Positions 47,798 through 59,800 are shown, counted from the first letter of the stretch. The stretch: 64,000 nt of DNA from Leptidea sinapis (GCF_905404315.1 NC_066279.1:7142501-7206500); one strand, 5' to 3'. A program made the numbers and translations. The notes: generated by a model from the letters alone, not told the origin.

Positions 47798-47961
47798 ACA
47801 AATTTAGTCCCTTCACCATAGTTACGTATCTCTTCCGGGGGTAATACGTCACAACAGCCGACCAATCACAGCGAGTCATTTCATGGGTCGAGGGTATAAA
47901 ATAGCGGCCGAATAAAATGAGCCGGAACATTTGATTTAGTCTCGTGCCAGATTTTGGCGAG

Positions 47962-48013
47962 ACAACATGTCCTGAGGATGCTTCGTGTAGAAGCAAAACA
48001 CGTGTCGAATTGT
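47962..48013 (+). ncRNA. Hammerhead-like motif with compensated stem II and lost catalytic G
   Basis: Stem II is GCTTC/GAAGC instead of GCCTC/GAGGC, so one pair changed on both sides. The GAAA box is AAAA (47,995), which should abolish cleavage. Core CTGAGGA and GTC are kept, and ACAA/TTGT forms outer stem I. Confidence 0.65.
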
Positions 48014-48073
48014 TTAAAAACAAATATTGGCGGAATTAACGCTAAAGAAAACTCAAATCATTTGTATAAGAAG

Positions 48074-48937
48074 AAACATTACGAGTGTGTCATTACTTTA
48101 AAATCAAATGTTCATATTGTAAAATTTATCACAGTAACATTTCTTACAGTACTGTCCAGGAAACCTTTTTGATGAAAACTATACTGAGCAAATATTTTTG
48201 AATTAAAACTTGCTTAGACTACGACTACGACTACGAGGTAACTGGACGACCTGTTGTTTTTCTGTACCATCCGACTTTTTTGTTTCTTCGTCCATTATTA
48301 GGACAGGCAAAGGGTTGGAGGCCATACAGCTATATTCGTTAATTTAATTTTTTTTATTCTAGGTACAGAACGAAATTCCAACTTTGCTCAACAGATGAGT
48401 TTATATTGGCAGCGTTTCAAAGTTAGAGTCCGATTAGACGCACGCACTTTTTTTATTTTATCTACCTATACGATAAAAAGTTCTAAAAACCCATTTTGTC
48501 AGTTAATAAGGGTACTTTATATATTTTAAAATAATACACCATTTCGAATTTTAAAGTAAATTAAGCCCTTACTTTCCTTTACGACTCATAATATGATAGA
48601 CATTGTTTGTAGGGTGGGGAGTCGTGGGCAGGATTACTTTATAATATAACCAGGGAATAATGGCTGGTCTGTGTGTTACGCCTGTGATTGGTTATTGCTT
48701 AGCTTGTCTAGTGGATCAATTCATCGCGAATTCCGTTTTCATTTAAGAACAAGTATTTTTACTTTATTTTTTTAATAACTTCTGTTGTGTTAAGTTTTCA
48801 TTATATTTTAATTACTTATAATATGCTCATATTATATTTGTTCCTTTTTGAGTGTTTTTTATAGAGTTATATTATCTTTCATGTAATTGACGAGCAAGCG
48901 TACAGCTTACGTGATGTGATGTGTGTTAGTGATTTTA
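48074..48937. other. Non-coding stretch
   Basis: TTCTTCGTCCATTATTAGGA and CAGGCAAAGGGTTG near 48,285-48,320 resemble part of repeat family G. No gene seen. Confidence 0.4.
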
Positions 48938-49247
48938 CCAGTGGGAGGTTCCTTTGCACAGGATGCCGGCTAAATTATGGGTTACACAACAGAGACTATT
49001 TCTGCCGTGAAGCAGTAATGTGTAAGCATTACTGTGTTTCGGTCTGTAGAGTGCCGTAGCTAGCGAAATTACTGGGCACTTGAGACTTGACATCTTATGT
49101 CTCAAGGTGATGAGCGAAATTGTAGTGCCGCTCAGAATTGATGGGGATTTCAATAATTCTGAGCGGCACTGCATTGTAATGGGCAACGCGTATCAATTAC
49201 CACTGCTGAACATCCTGATCGTCTCATCCCTTATTATCATAAAAAAG
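48938..49247 (+). mobile_element. SINE-A copy, full length
   Basis: Head CCAGTGGGAGGTTCCTTTGC, middle CTCAAGGTGATGAGCG, near-end CTCATCCCTTATTATCATAA then A-run. One of the best copies. Confidence 0.9.
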
Positions 49248-49415
49248 TGTTGTATGTGATTACCGCCCCCAATAATCATTTGAAACCTCGGAGACTTTCT
49301 TGCCCTTAAGATAGGTGAATACGCTATTTCTGTATGTGAACATGTCATTTCAACAAGGATACACCGCGCTTATTCCACAGTTTAGATGAACATGGCAGAA
49401 AGTTCTTTTAAATCT
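49248..49415 (-). pseudogene. Degraded Jockey C-terminal and 3' fragment
   Basis: GTATGTGATTACCGCCCCCA, TTTGAAACCTCGGAGACTTT, and ATACACCGCGCTTATTCCAC are diverged from 42,890-43,030. It starts exactly at the A-run of the SINE-A. Confidence 0.55.
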
Positions 49416-49559
49416 GTTGATAATTATAAAACTAACAACTTATTTTTATTTATTTATTACATCACTAACAGCAAGCAATTAAAAAAATACATTACATTTG
49501 CATAATGAAAAAAAACAGAAGGGAGAAAGCAAATAAGATTATAAAAACTAAGTTCATTA

Positions 49560-49985
49560 TAAATTTTTATGAGTACATTGAATCTGATTTTAGTGGAAAA
49601 ATAAAAATAGCCAGTTAGTAGCTTGAGAACAATTTCACTGTCGCAGGCTTTATACCATAAGCGCTAATAATTGAGGGTAAGAGGGAAAGGTTGATAGCTA
49701 CAAAGGCGCGCGAGAAATCAAGGAGCAAAAAATATAAATCCTTGACCATGTTTACGAGCATATAGTATGTTGTCAACAATTATATGCAGGTAGTAGATGT
49801 ACCTTGCTAAAGCCAGACTGACGTGCCGGAAGAAGGTTATTATTTTCCAAGTAAGTCGCAAATTGCGTAAGTCTTTCAACTCCGCGACATCTCCTGTGTT
49901 TGGTAATGATATAACGACGGCTGACTTCCAGGCGTTAGTAAAAATTTTTGTCAGAATGGATGCCTTAACTATATGAGAGATGGTA
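49560..49985 (-). pseudogene. Degraded LINE RT fragment
   Basis: The minus strand reads ILTKIFTNAWKSAVVISLPN, TGDVAELKDLR and, in another frame, RYIYYLHIIVDNILYARKHG. These match the WK.A.V.P.PK and VDNIL.A....G blocks before the RT catalytic box. No catalytic motif remains. Confidence 0.6.
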
Positions 49986-50039
49986 CTTAAAGATTATGGA
50001 ACAGATAGAAGTATCATATCAAGATCTAGGTCGTCGCTT

Positions 50040-50195
50040 CTAACAGCTCTTTTATTAAATAGGGCTACTGGAAACCCAAGTGCTGGCAGCTATTTCGGTC
50101 AACGGATCAGCCTTGCTATCCAACGCGGAAATGCTGCCAGTATTCTTGGTACGCTTCCACGTAATGTTAGTTTTAATTTTATGTAGTCATAGTAA
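50040..50195 (+). pseudogene. C-terminal fragment of the CVDTLAPSH family
   Basis: Reads TGNPSAGSYFGQRISLAIQR, GNAASILGTLPRN, collinear with 30,405-30,545 on the minus strand, including the following TTTTATGTAGTC. Confidence 0.65.
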
Positions 50196-51302
50196 TGTAA
50201 ATATAGTTATAAGATTTGTTTTCTTTTATCTTATTTTAAATCTTTTGTTGTTTAAGTAAACCTAAAAAATTATGAATACAGGGTTATACAACTGAAAATA
50301 TTCAAGAACTCAGGAAAAATATTTGCGTTTATCAAAACATAACAAGACTGAGAGGTTGTGTCAACAAAGAGCTCGAAGAGAAACATTGATTGAAGCAACT
50401 TACTGTTTTCCTGTTTTATAAACATTTCGATATAACAGTTAAAAGTATAATAAAGTACTTTTTCTTAATATTCATGTTGCTAACGATATAATAACTGCCT
50501 CTTAAAAATAGTTTGCCCATCGTAGTATGCTAGAAGCAGAATACATATTAGTATTAATTTTATTAATATTACATGTATGGAGTCTCCCCGCGATAGCTGA
50601 CAGCATAGAGGTTTTTAGTCGGTAGGGGTGTCCACTTACTCGACCCGAGCCGACCTATGAGCTCCGTTTCAGGGTCTTCAATACGTAAATGTATTTTTGT
50701 CCTCTCAATAAAATATGCTAGGGAAACTTTTGTTAATCCATGTTGATGAATCACAAAAGAGTCGCTAGAAGACATGGGTATATTAATTACTAATATCTAA
50801 TATGTTGAAACAGTAAATGATAATTGATATTCTCACAGCAATGGTGGAATATAACATTTAATTGTTTTTTTTATTTGTAGTAATAATAGACATAATCAGA
50901 TTGCGCATTGTATTCACAAACATTAATATGAACGTAATTGTTATTGCTCACAGTACTATTTCGATAATGATCTCCATTTCTGAGTGAAATTCCTTCGAAA
51001 ATAATAGTTACCTTTGTCAACGGCGATTCATGATTTATAAGACTACTCATCAAATAATGTTCCTCAGGAACTACAATAGAATCCATGTTAACACTTCAAT
51101 TATTTCATTTGGCTTTGGTAAAAAAATTTTTAGAAATTGAGAATTTCTATTTAGTCTTATACTGTCTTTATACAATCTGCATGAATAGTCACAGTTCTCA
51201 GACTTGTTTTAAATCTGCGATAATTGTAAAATTTTCTTTTTAATCATTCTTGTTTATAGATATATTGTTTATCAAATAAATAATAAATTTATGTATTCGC
51301 TA
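50196..51302. other. AT-rich non-coding stretch
   Basis: No gene recognised; short frames here show no motif. Confidence 0.35.
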
Positions 51303-52586
51303 ACACTGAAAATGTTTAGAAAATGAAAAACGGCTTAATGTAGAAAGTTGCGAATACTTTTATTGTTTTTCGAAGTGATCTCCGTTCCTCTGTACACATT
51401 GTCGCATTCGATGGAACCACTTAGAAAAGCAGTGGTCCCATTCTTCCTCAGGGGTCTCTTCTATGGCATTTTCGTACGCTTTCACCGCATCTTCAGGGCT
51501 CGTAAAGCGAATACATCGAATTTTATTTTTAGTTCTTGAGAATAAATAAAAGTCACAGGGCGCCAGGTCAGGACTGTATGGCGTGTGGTGTGGTGTGTGT
51601 ACTGTATGGTGGTGTATGTATGACTCATTATCTCGACACCTGCCATAGTCAAATATTCAACAGTCCGTTTTGCGGAGTGCGCTGAAGCATTGTCGTGGTG
51701 AAGGAGGATCCTGCGCCAAGGGCGCTGCTGTCGAATTTTTCCCAATACAACATGCAACATACCAGTCTGCAGTAACTGTTCCTCCATCTTCTAGCACAAC
51801 TGTCGCGAAATGACCTTTCCGACCAAAGAATGAGGCAATCATCTTTTTCACTTGACTTCTTCCTTTCTTTACCTTAGTTGGCCTATACTCGAAAGGAAAC
51901 ACCCACTGAGCTGATGATGATTGATTTCGGGTTCATAGCAATATATCCAGCTTTCAGCACCTGTGACGATGTCAAATACAGCATTTGAGTCATCGCCGTT
52001 GGACTTATCTAACATTTGTCGAAACCAATCCATGCGAAGGTGTTTCTGGTCGTCGGTTAAATTATGGGGAATCCATCTGGTACAAAGCTTCCAGACGCCT
52101 AAATGTTCATGTAATATTTTTTGAACTTGCTATACTAATGCCTAGGCTTGCCCGTATCTGCTGATAGGTCAATCTCTTATCTTCCTCTATCATGAGTCGC
52201 ACAGCACTGATGTTATCTTCAGTAGTCGCTGCTAAAGGACGTCCCTCACGCGGATCATCATTGAGATCGCTACGGCCACGCTTAAACTCGTTTAACCAAT
52301 TGTAAATAGTGGCCCGAGATGGGGCTTCATTAAGAAATGCTAATCGCAGCCTATTATAGCTTTGTTGCTAAGTAAGCCCACGACGAAATTCATAATAAAT
52401 CATTGACCGATTATTTTCTCGCGTTAGGTTCATTTTCACGTGTAACAAGAGCTTTAGATTTGCCGCCAATTCACAAAAAGAAATGACAAATGAACGAATA
52501 TACTACCAAAAAGTTCTAAAATTGAAATTCAAAAAAGTTTTCATTAGCAATGTTTCTAACTGGCCAATTCTAAACATTTTCAGTGT
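51303..52586 (-). mobile_element. Mariner transposon, complete length, dead
   Basis: Perfect terminal inverted repeats ACACTGAAAATGTTTAGAA at 51,303 and its complement ending at 52,586, flanked by TA on both sides. Length about 1.28 kb, normal for mariner. A transposase on the minus strand spans most of it but has stops and frameshifts. Confidence 0.95.
51349..52435 (-). pseudogene. Mariner transposase pseudogene
   Basis: From right to left: MNLTRENNRSMIYYEFRRGL, then APSRATIYNWFNEFKRGRSD and PREGRPLAATTEDNI (helix-turn-helix half with GRP linker), then EHLGVWKLCTRWIPHNLT. VTGAESWIYCYEPE comes next: the first catalytic Asp, normally in TGDE, is Ala (codon 51,956-51,958). ILLHHDNASAHSA holds the second Asp and PYSPDLAPCDFYLF the third. 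A short duplication of ACTGTATGG.GGTGT near 51,572-51,618 separates the last two blocks. In-frame stops occur after EFRRGLT and in the centre. Confidence 0.9.
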
Positions 52587-53406
52587 TACCCACGTAAACA
52601 TACATAAAAAACACGAATAAAGAAACTCCTCCATTTTGAAGTCGGTTAGAAAAATAATAAAATTTAGATAAATACAATTTTTTTTCATTCTGATATACCT
52701 GAATTCCTTCAAATTGTTGTATTTATATCATTAAAATAATTATATTAAGAAAGTACAATGTTTATTTTATTCCTTATGATCATTGGAAATGAATAGTAGT
52801 TAGTGTTACCGCCTGTGATTCATATTTTATAGTTCACTCTACGAAATGATACGATCCATGTCGCTCTTCGCTCTTCTTCGGCTCTCGAAGTCCGAGCATA
52901 CGTTCATTCCGTATCAAACCTTCAAGCACGCCATACTAGTTATTACACATTATATTGTGTTTAATATCGTGTCAGAGTTTGTAATATATACATTTAAGTT
53001 CACAAATCTTTTATTTATGTTCAAGTACTGAACAGTTAGGTACCTTACATAAAGCTTCGATAATTTTGTTATGTTTCACAACTTTATGTGAAATTTCAAA
53101 CCTATACGAGTACATTGTATACTTGAAACAAAATATGTCTGAACTATGACTGCGAGCGGTACTAGTTTTCAAAAAATTTTCTTTTGCCTCAATAAATTTT
53201 GGAGCAAAATTTATCCCCGTATAGTAAACGAGGTGCATTTATCTAGCAATTGGCCTCGTCCCCTGCGTTTCCGTTCGTTAGCCGCACGGAAATGTTCCGG
53301 AAAATTGTAGCGATTTTCGCAGAGTTGCCGTTATTATACAAAGTTCAGTTCGCCACGTTTATGATTCTCGAACAGAGACAAAACTAACTCTTGTGTTGTT
53401 CACACA
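52587..53406. other. Non-coding stretch
   Basis: Nothing recognised. Confidence 0.4.
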
Positions 53407-53655
53407 TGTTAAAAGGCATAAAAGGCATTTATTTTCTCATAATTGATTCCTTTAGAATTCTTTTTGATGTCATTTCTGATAACTACTAGATACTACTACC
53501 GCTTCTAAAACAAATGGCGCTCTGAGAGAGAAGAAGCGGCGCAAGAAACTCTCCCAGCATTCTTTTTTTGCGCTCTTTTCAATAAAAATATACAATATTG
53601 TACAGTCATTTCTATCGCTATAAAATAATCACGTCATCACCAGGCTGTCTGATTA
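53407..53655 (-). mobile_element. LINE 3' UTR copy, inverted
   Basis: Reverse complement of 54,180-54,424 (GGCATTTATTTTCTCA, AATGGCGCTCTGAGAG, ACAATATTGTACAGTC) at high similarity. It includes CAGGCTGTC at its inner end. Confidence 0.85.
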
Positions 53656-53984
53656 TTTAGATATTCAGCACTGGAGTAATAGGATTTACGACAGAGCCTT
53701 TTTTTTATAAATGTTGTCTTTATCTCTTATCATTTAGAAGACAAGAAGCGCTCTTTTATTGGTCTAATTTTTTCTAAACAAGCTTTTCAGAGAGAGACAG
53801 AATACATGTTTATAAATTTCCATAAAATATATTATTATGTGTTATGTATATGTATTTTGATACCAAAAATATGAGCGGCATTTCTACGTTGAGTAGATAG
53901 GATTATCTCTGGACCGAAATAGCAGCCATTTGAAAATACCACTTTGACACTTTATATAATTATTTTGTTTTATTTACAAACGTT

Positions 53985-54424
53985 AGAAATTTTGATCGTT
54001 TAATCCTTTTTGCTCTTAATAGTGATTTTCATTATTATAACACTAGAAATAGGGTTTCCTTGTAACTAATTCTAGTAGGCTTCATAAGATACATAATAAC
54101 TTTAAGGGTATAAACTTCTATAATGAAGTCCCAGCCACTGTTCAGGTATTATCCATAAATAAATTTAAATTTAAATGATCGGACAGCCTGGGAATAGATT
54201 GTGATTATTTTATAGCGATAGAAATGACTGTACAATATTGTATATTTTTATTGAAAAGTGCGCAAAAAAAGAATGCTGGGAGAGTTTCTTGCGCCGCTTC
54301 TTCTGTCTCAGAGCGCCATTTGTTTCCGAAGCGGTAGTAGTATGTAGTAGTTATTAGAAATGACATCAAAAGAATTCTAAAGGAATAAATTTTGAGAAAA
54401 TAAATGCCTTTTATGCCTTTTAAA
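53985..54424 (+). pseudogene. LINE C-terminus and 3' UTR
   Basis: A degraded end reading HYYNTRNRVSL, KGINFYNEVPATVQVLSI and NKFKFK (NTRN and FYN.VP..VQ blocks) precedes a 3' UTR with ATAGAAATGACTGTACAATA, GGGAGAGTTTCTTGCGCCGC and TTATGCCTTTTAAA. The family differs from that at 9 kb. Confidence 0.7.
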
Positions 54425-54821
54425 GTAGAACACTACCGCTCACAGAGATAATTCAGGAATATGTATGTGTTCACAAAAAGTTGTAAATACAAATAAAAAA
54501 TTAAATTGATTGTGATTGTGATTCTAGTTGTATATTGTACGTCAATGCAACGAAGTCAGAACATAAAAAAAAACTCATATATTATGCAATAACCACATAA
54601 ATAACAAAATGAAATTCGAAAAAAAAAATACTTTCCTTTTTCACAGGATTGTTTTATGTCTGTAAACAGTACACAGTATTTACAACAATAATAATCAAAC
54701 CTCTTTCTTGCGTTCCGTATTTTGTTCATGACCGTGTACTGATGGAGGCAATGTAACGCCAAACGGGTTTTCAAATATTGTCAAATGAGTATAATAAACT
54801 AATGAGAATAAATATATTGTA
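54425..54821. other. AT-rich non-coding stretch
   Basis: Nothing recognised. Confidence 0.35.
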
Positions 54822-55212
54822 CTAGCTGATACCCGCGACTTCGTCCGCGTACACAAATGTCAAAACTTATGAATTTACGTTCATAAAAAAATTTATTTCA
54901 AATTTTATTTGAGCTAAACTTAAGTTTATATTTTACCTCCTGAGACAGTTGGAAAGATATTAAAATTCTAATTAGTTATTCATTTATGCAACCTATTCTT
55001 TCAATTTGATTTCTCAACTACGGGGGACACATTAAAGGAAAATCAAAATTGTTTTTGTTCATTATTTAATTCCAAGTACTTTCATATTAATTCAACCTTT
55101 TAAACCTTCTCTGGACTTCCACAAATAATTCAAGACCAAAATAAGCCAAATTGGTCCCGGTGTTCTCGAGTTTTAGCGAGACTAACGAACAGCAATTCAT
55201 TTTTATATATTA
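54822..55212 (+). repeat. AGCTGATACCCGCG/AGCTGACCCG-type repeat, split by mariner
   Basis: Its 3' half matches 3,060-3,190 (CTTCTCTGGACTTCCACAAA, GTTCTCGAGTTTTAGCGAGA). The TATATA tail resumes after the mariner at 56,825 (TGATATATAGATAATG). Confidence 0.8.
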
Positions 55213-55265
55213 GGTCCTTACATATGAAATTGGCATTTTGTATGGGAGGAAAATAATATATTTAA

Positions 55266-56653
55266 TTAATCAAAGTATGAACCATTGTTTTCTATGCACT
55301 TTTGCCATCTCATAGGTAGTTCATTGATCCCTTTACTAAAAAAACCAGTCGGACGGGAATCAATAAAATCTGTGAAGGCGATTTGGACTGCCCCATCAGA
55401 GTTTAATTTTTTCCCTTGCAAGAAGTTGTCCAAATTTCGAAACAAATGGTAATCTGTTGGAGCAAGGTCTGGGGAGTACGGAGGATGTCTAAGACATTCC
55501 AATTGAAGCTCTTCTAATTTGGTAGCCGTCTGTTGTGCAGTGTGTGGTCTAGCGTTGTCGTGAAGTAGCAGTGGCGTGGAGCGATTGACCAGCCTAGGTT
55601 GTTTAGCCGCTAGCTTTTCCATCATGGTTTGCAATTGCTGACAATAGACATCAGCCGTAAGTCTGGCCAGATTTGAGAAAACTGCAATGGACAATACCGG
55701 CACTAGTCCACCAAACGCTTACAAGTAACTTTTTTGGGGTTAATTTTCGCTTGGGGCAGGATTTGGCTGGCTGGCCAGGATCCAACCATTGCGCTGAGCG
55801 CTTCCGATTATCGTAAAGAATCCATTTTTCATCACAGGTAATGATTCGGTTTTTTTTTTTTTTTATGAAAATAAGGGACAAGACGAGCAGGAAGTTCAGC
55901 TGATGGTAATTGATACGCCCTGCCCATTACAATGCAGTGCCGCTTAGGATTCTTGAAACCCCCAAAAATTCTGAGCGGCACTACAACTGCGCCTGTCACC
56001 TTGAGACAAGATATTAAGTCTCATTTGCCCAGTAATTTCACTAGCTACGGCGCCCTTCAGACCGAAACACAGTAAAGCTTACACATTACTGCTTCACGGC
56101 AGAAATAGGCGCCGTTGTGGTACCCATAATCTAGCCGGCATCCTGTGCAAAGGAGCCTCCCACTGGTGATTCTCCCAATGATTCGGTTTAAAATACCTTC
56201 ATTATTGTGCCGCTTCAGTAATGTAACGCAGCAGTCTACGCGCGTTTGCCGGTTTGCTTCAGTCAATTCGTGAGGTACCCACCTTTCAAGCTTTTTAATC
56301 TTCCCAATTTGCTTCAAGTGAATTAAAACAGTTTTATCACTAACAACGCAGCCAGCTGCTACATACTTACAGCTATGTCGTTATGTTACAGCTAACTCGG
56401 ACGTGGTTTGCGATGGATCCGCTTCCACAATAGCCTTCAATACTTCATTATCAACTAGGGTCTCAGACTGTCCACGGGGCTTGTTCTGCAGGTCGAAATT
56501 TCCAGAACGAAAACGTTGGAACCAAAAAAGAACTGTGTTTTCTTTTGCAACATGACCGCCATACACATCATTCACCCTTCGAGTCGTTTCCGCAGCACTA
56601 GTGCCACGGCGGAACTCGTACTCGTAAATAATGCGATACTTTAAGTTTTCCAT
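55266..56653 (-). pseudogene. Mariner transposase interrupted by SINE-A
   Basis: N-terminal part (56,653-56,381): EFRRGTSAAETTRRVNDVYG, FWFQRFRSGNFDLQNKPRG, with the GRP linker changed to GQS. Middle: RWVPHELTEANRQTRVDCCV up to the insertion at 56,168. After it: RIITCDEKWILYDNRKRSAQ (first Asp). Then PLLLHDNARPHTA (second Asp) and HPPYSPDLAPTDYHLF (third), with 34 residues between the last two, i.e. DD34D. A frameshift near 55,690 and stops near 56,350 add to the insertion. Confidence 0.9.
55852..56166 (-). mobile_element. SINE-A inserted in the mariner transposase
   Basis: Full-length copy flanked by a 13-bp target duplication AATGATTCGGTTT (55,843-55,855 and about 56,175-56,187). It gives the clearest view of SINE-A ends: a T-run plus ATGAAAATAAGGGACAAGAC at the tail and GTGCAAAGGAGCCTCCCACT at the head. 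Confidence 0.95.
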
Positions 56654-56826
56654 TTAGTAAAATGAGTGACGCAAACAGAAAAAAACAAATGAATGACGGT
56701 CATCGAAGCACAAATACATGAGTAAATAGCTGTAAAATTTTTAATTTGGAATTCCTTACCAAAGAGGAGAACATCGTGATTAAAGTGGCCAGTACGAAAT
56801 ACGCCAATTTCATATGTAAGGACCTG

Positions 56827-59800
56827 ATATATAGATAATGGATAGCTTTACAGCGTTGAAATAAATATCTTATACTCCAAAAATCAATCCATGTTATCCT
56901 ATATTAACATTTACAATGAAATGAATTCGTTAGATTTCATTTTATTTCAGCAAACTCTACAGATGTATCACTCTGATTCAGATAGTAATTAACTGTAGCC
57001 AAAGCTTGGTTGGCGTTGATTACTTTCGTGTTTGATTCTTCATTTTAGTATTGGTTAGAGAGAGGCACACACCAGATATAAAGTGAAATTGCTATCGCTG
57101 ATTATGAGTATATCTTTGAAGTTGGGTTTTGGAATGGAGCTTCATAAATTAAGGTATTTCTTTGAATAAAAACCTTTGGGATACAAATGTTGTAGTGGTT
57201 CAGTAACTATGTTAATATTAATAAGAATTTCTTAGAAATAATGCCACTGCTTGTGGCGGCGACGTGGGGCGGGTCGTTCCCTTAAAATATGGTCGAGGGA
57301 GGCGATGCATCACGCTCGTGAACGGGCGCTGCTAGTGCTTGTGTTTTTTATTTCTTTTATTTTCTTTATTTTGGAAAATCTAAAGTTATTATTATAATAT
57401 AATAAGTATTTTATATATAATAGCTAATAAAATGCTCGCATAATGCCTTTATTTTATTTAGGGTATGTGTTGATAGATGCAACTATTGTATTGTACTTTA
57501 AGTACTCAATAACTATAATTATGTTTTTACTTATTAATTTACATTTTTCGGTAGTCTCGTGTAAGGCATTTAGTAATTGACATTTGTGTATTTTGTTGCA
57601 TTACATTGCATATATTGTAATTGAAATTATTTGTAAATTTAAACCAAATCAAATAAAGTCATTTATTTGCATAGATTGAGTGGGTACATCGGTGTTATAT
57701 TATAATTTTAGGTGCTTACCGGCAGATGCCGGTAAAAATAATATATCTAAGTTTACCGTGAAAACATACAACATAAAAACGACATTATTCATAAAAGTGT
57801 ACGGTCTACTATTATTATAAAATGTGAAAAGTAAAAATTGTTTATTAAAAATGTCAACTTTAAAATATATCTAAATTCATTTATTCTAATGACTATAGAT
57901 TCATATCTGTTAAATACTCTTTAACTGAATAATATTTCTTCGACATTAAAAACTCGTTTTATTTTGAAAATAGTTAATATTTAAGTTTTGGTCCGCTAAT
58001 GATGCTGGTAGTTTATTATACAACTGTATAATGAGAACTATATTAAATAAACTATTAACAAAACATGCCATTGTATGCTGCGTGAAACATATTGAAAGTA
58101 AGAACCTGTAATACCATTCTGTTTTGAAAAGAGAAGCCTTAGAGTTTCTTGCTCACCTTTCTCTAAAGAAATCTGGCTTCCGAACGAGCTGTATGAAAGA
58201 ATTACATATTTTAAGTGTAATTCAATTTACCTACGAAATAAAATATTTTTGATTTATTAAATACCATAATATTTATAGATCAAAGAAGGATAATTATTTA
58301 GTAAATCATCATATTTGTCAATTGAATAAACTCTCTTGGTAAAGAATAAACATTGAATGATTACTCAAGGGTAAACTTCTGTGGTTTGAAGACATCAGTG
58401 TTCAGGAATTTCAATCTCTATTATGTTGTAATTGGTGTCATAAAAAAATAAATCTTTTTACAAAAAAAAATACTGGCTTCAAACATATATTTTAAAACAA
58501 ATTATCTAAAAATGCGAAAATATCATAGTAATATTGTATAGAATCTTTCAATGTTATCTTGTCACTACTATATACTGGGTATAACATGTGGTTACATGCA
58601 TACATATATGGTTACATGCAAAAGGTAGGACAACAAGAGACAAGTATGCAAAGTTTAAATTCAATTATTTCTATAAATCATTGTGATTCACTGACACATC
58701 AAAAAAATTATATACTCTATGTTGCTTCAATATATTTTTTGTGAGTATATTGGCTGTTGGTATACGCTGGATATACAAAACTAACAAAACTATGTCTTGT
58801 TAAAGAGTATTGGTGTTCAATTAATAAATTTTTGTACAATTTTTATCTAGATTGAATAATTAGCATGGCTCCAACTATAAAAGTTATGGGTGTTTTGGTA
58901 CTTTTTTTTCGCACTGTCTATAGGTAAAATATAAATGTAATTTCTTCTCATATGTTATCTTTTGTAAAAATGTAAATTTTATATAAACTGTCAAGAAATG
59001 GTTACAATTATGCACTGTTTCGGCGATTTTTTGGGATAGCGACCTTAATATACCAAAAAAAGTACCAATAAAGAATGCACTTTGCAAAAAGCAGTATTAT
59101 TACAGCTAACAATTTCTCGTAACTTATAAATAAATGCATATTAATGCTTTATACATATATATTTACAAAGTAATGTTGTTTAAGCACAATTAAGTACATC
59201 TCGAAAAATTACCGGAGCAAATATAAATGCTCTGCAACATCAAACGCAAGCTCGAATTCCTCAGAACTTCTGTAGGTGTTTAAGAACCTAATTAAAACTA
59301 GAAATATCTACTAAGTAAATTCATAAATGTTAATGTGAGTTTATTTTTTCACTTTACTATCGTGAAATATAATCTTAACGCATATAATAGTTATATATGC
59401 AATGGTTGTTGTAATAAGGGGTATTAAAACACGAATATGGGTTTTAATACCTAATTACTTTATCTAAACCCATAATATGAATCCTCTATATAAACCTATA
59501 ATATAGATTCTGAAAGTAACTAAAATAATATCATCCAAAAGAGTGTTATAATGAAAACGGATGATGTTATGTTGTACTGAATTTAATTACAACACTCGTT
59601 TAGATAAGGTAATGGTTATTAGGACATTGGGTGTTGTAATATTGGTAATAAGCTAACTGTTTTAGAATCTTTAATAGAGGATGTAAAGCATGGGTGTAAA
59701 TAATACAATAAAATATGGAGGTTTAGGGCTGGGGTTGACAACCATACTTATAAATAGAGTATTGTACTCTCTGTCATGTAGCGTACTCTATAATCTATAA

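Larger units (their letters stand above)
47098..48073 (-). mobile_element. Penelope-like element remnant 1 with inverted terminal copies
   Basis: The left 320 bases (to about 47,415) and the right 290 bases (from about 47,786) are inverted copies. They share CTTCCGG.GGTAA, GCCGACCAATCACAGCGAG, the hammerhead-like motif and the ATTTGTATAA end. Between them is a GIY-YIG endonuclease on the minus strand. The motif downstream of the ORF is in its sense; the upstream copy is inverted. The RT is lost. A TATAAAATA at about 47,894 on the plus strand could be a promoter element. Confidence 0.85.
55213..56824 (-). mobile_element. Mariner transposon carrying a SINE-A
   Basis: Terminal inverted repeats GGTCCTTACATATGAAATTG at 55,213 and the complement ending at 56,824. 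TA on the left and TG (mutated TA) on the right. Without the SINE and its duplication it would be about 1.28 kb. It sits in the TA-rich tail of an older repeat. Confidence 0.95.

Noticed and set aside
57240..57345. GC-rich island as a promoter or first exon
   Set aside because: No open frame, splice donor or core promoter motif could be tied to it.
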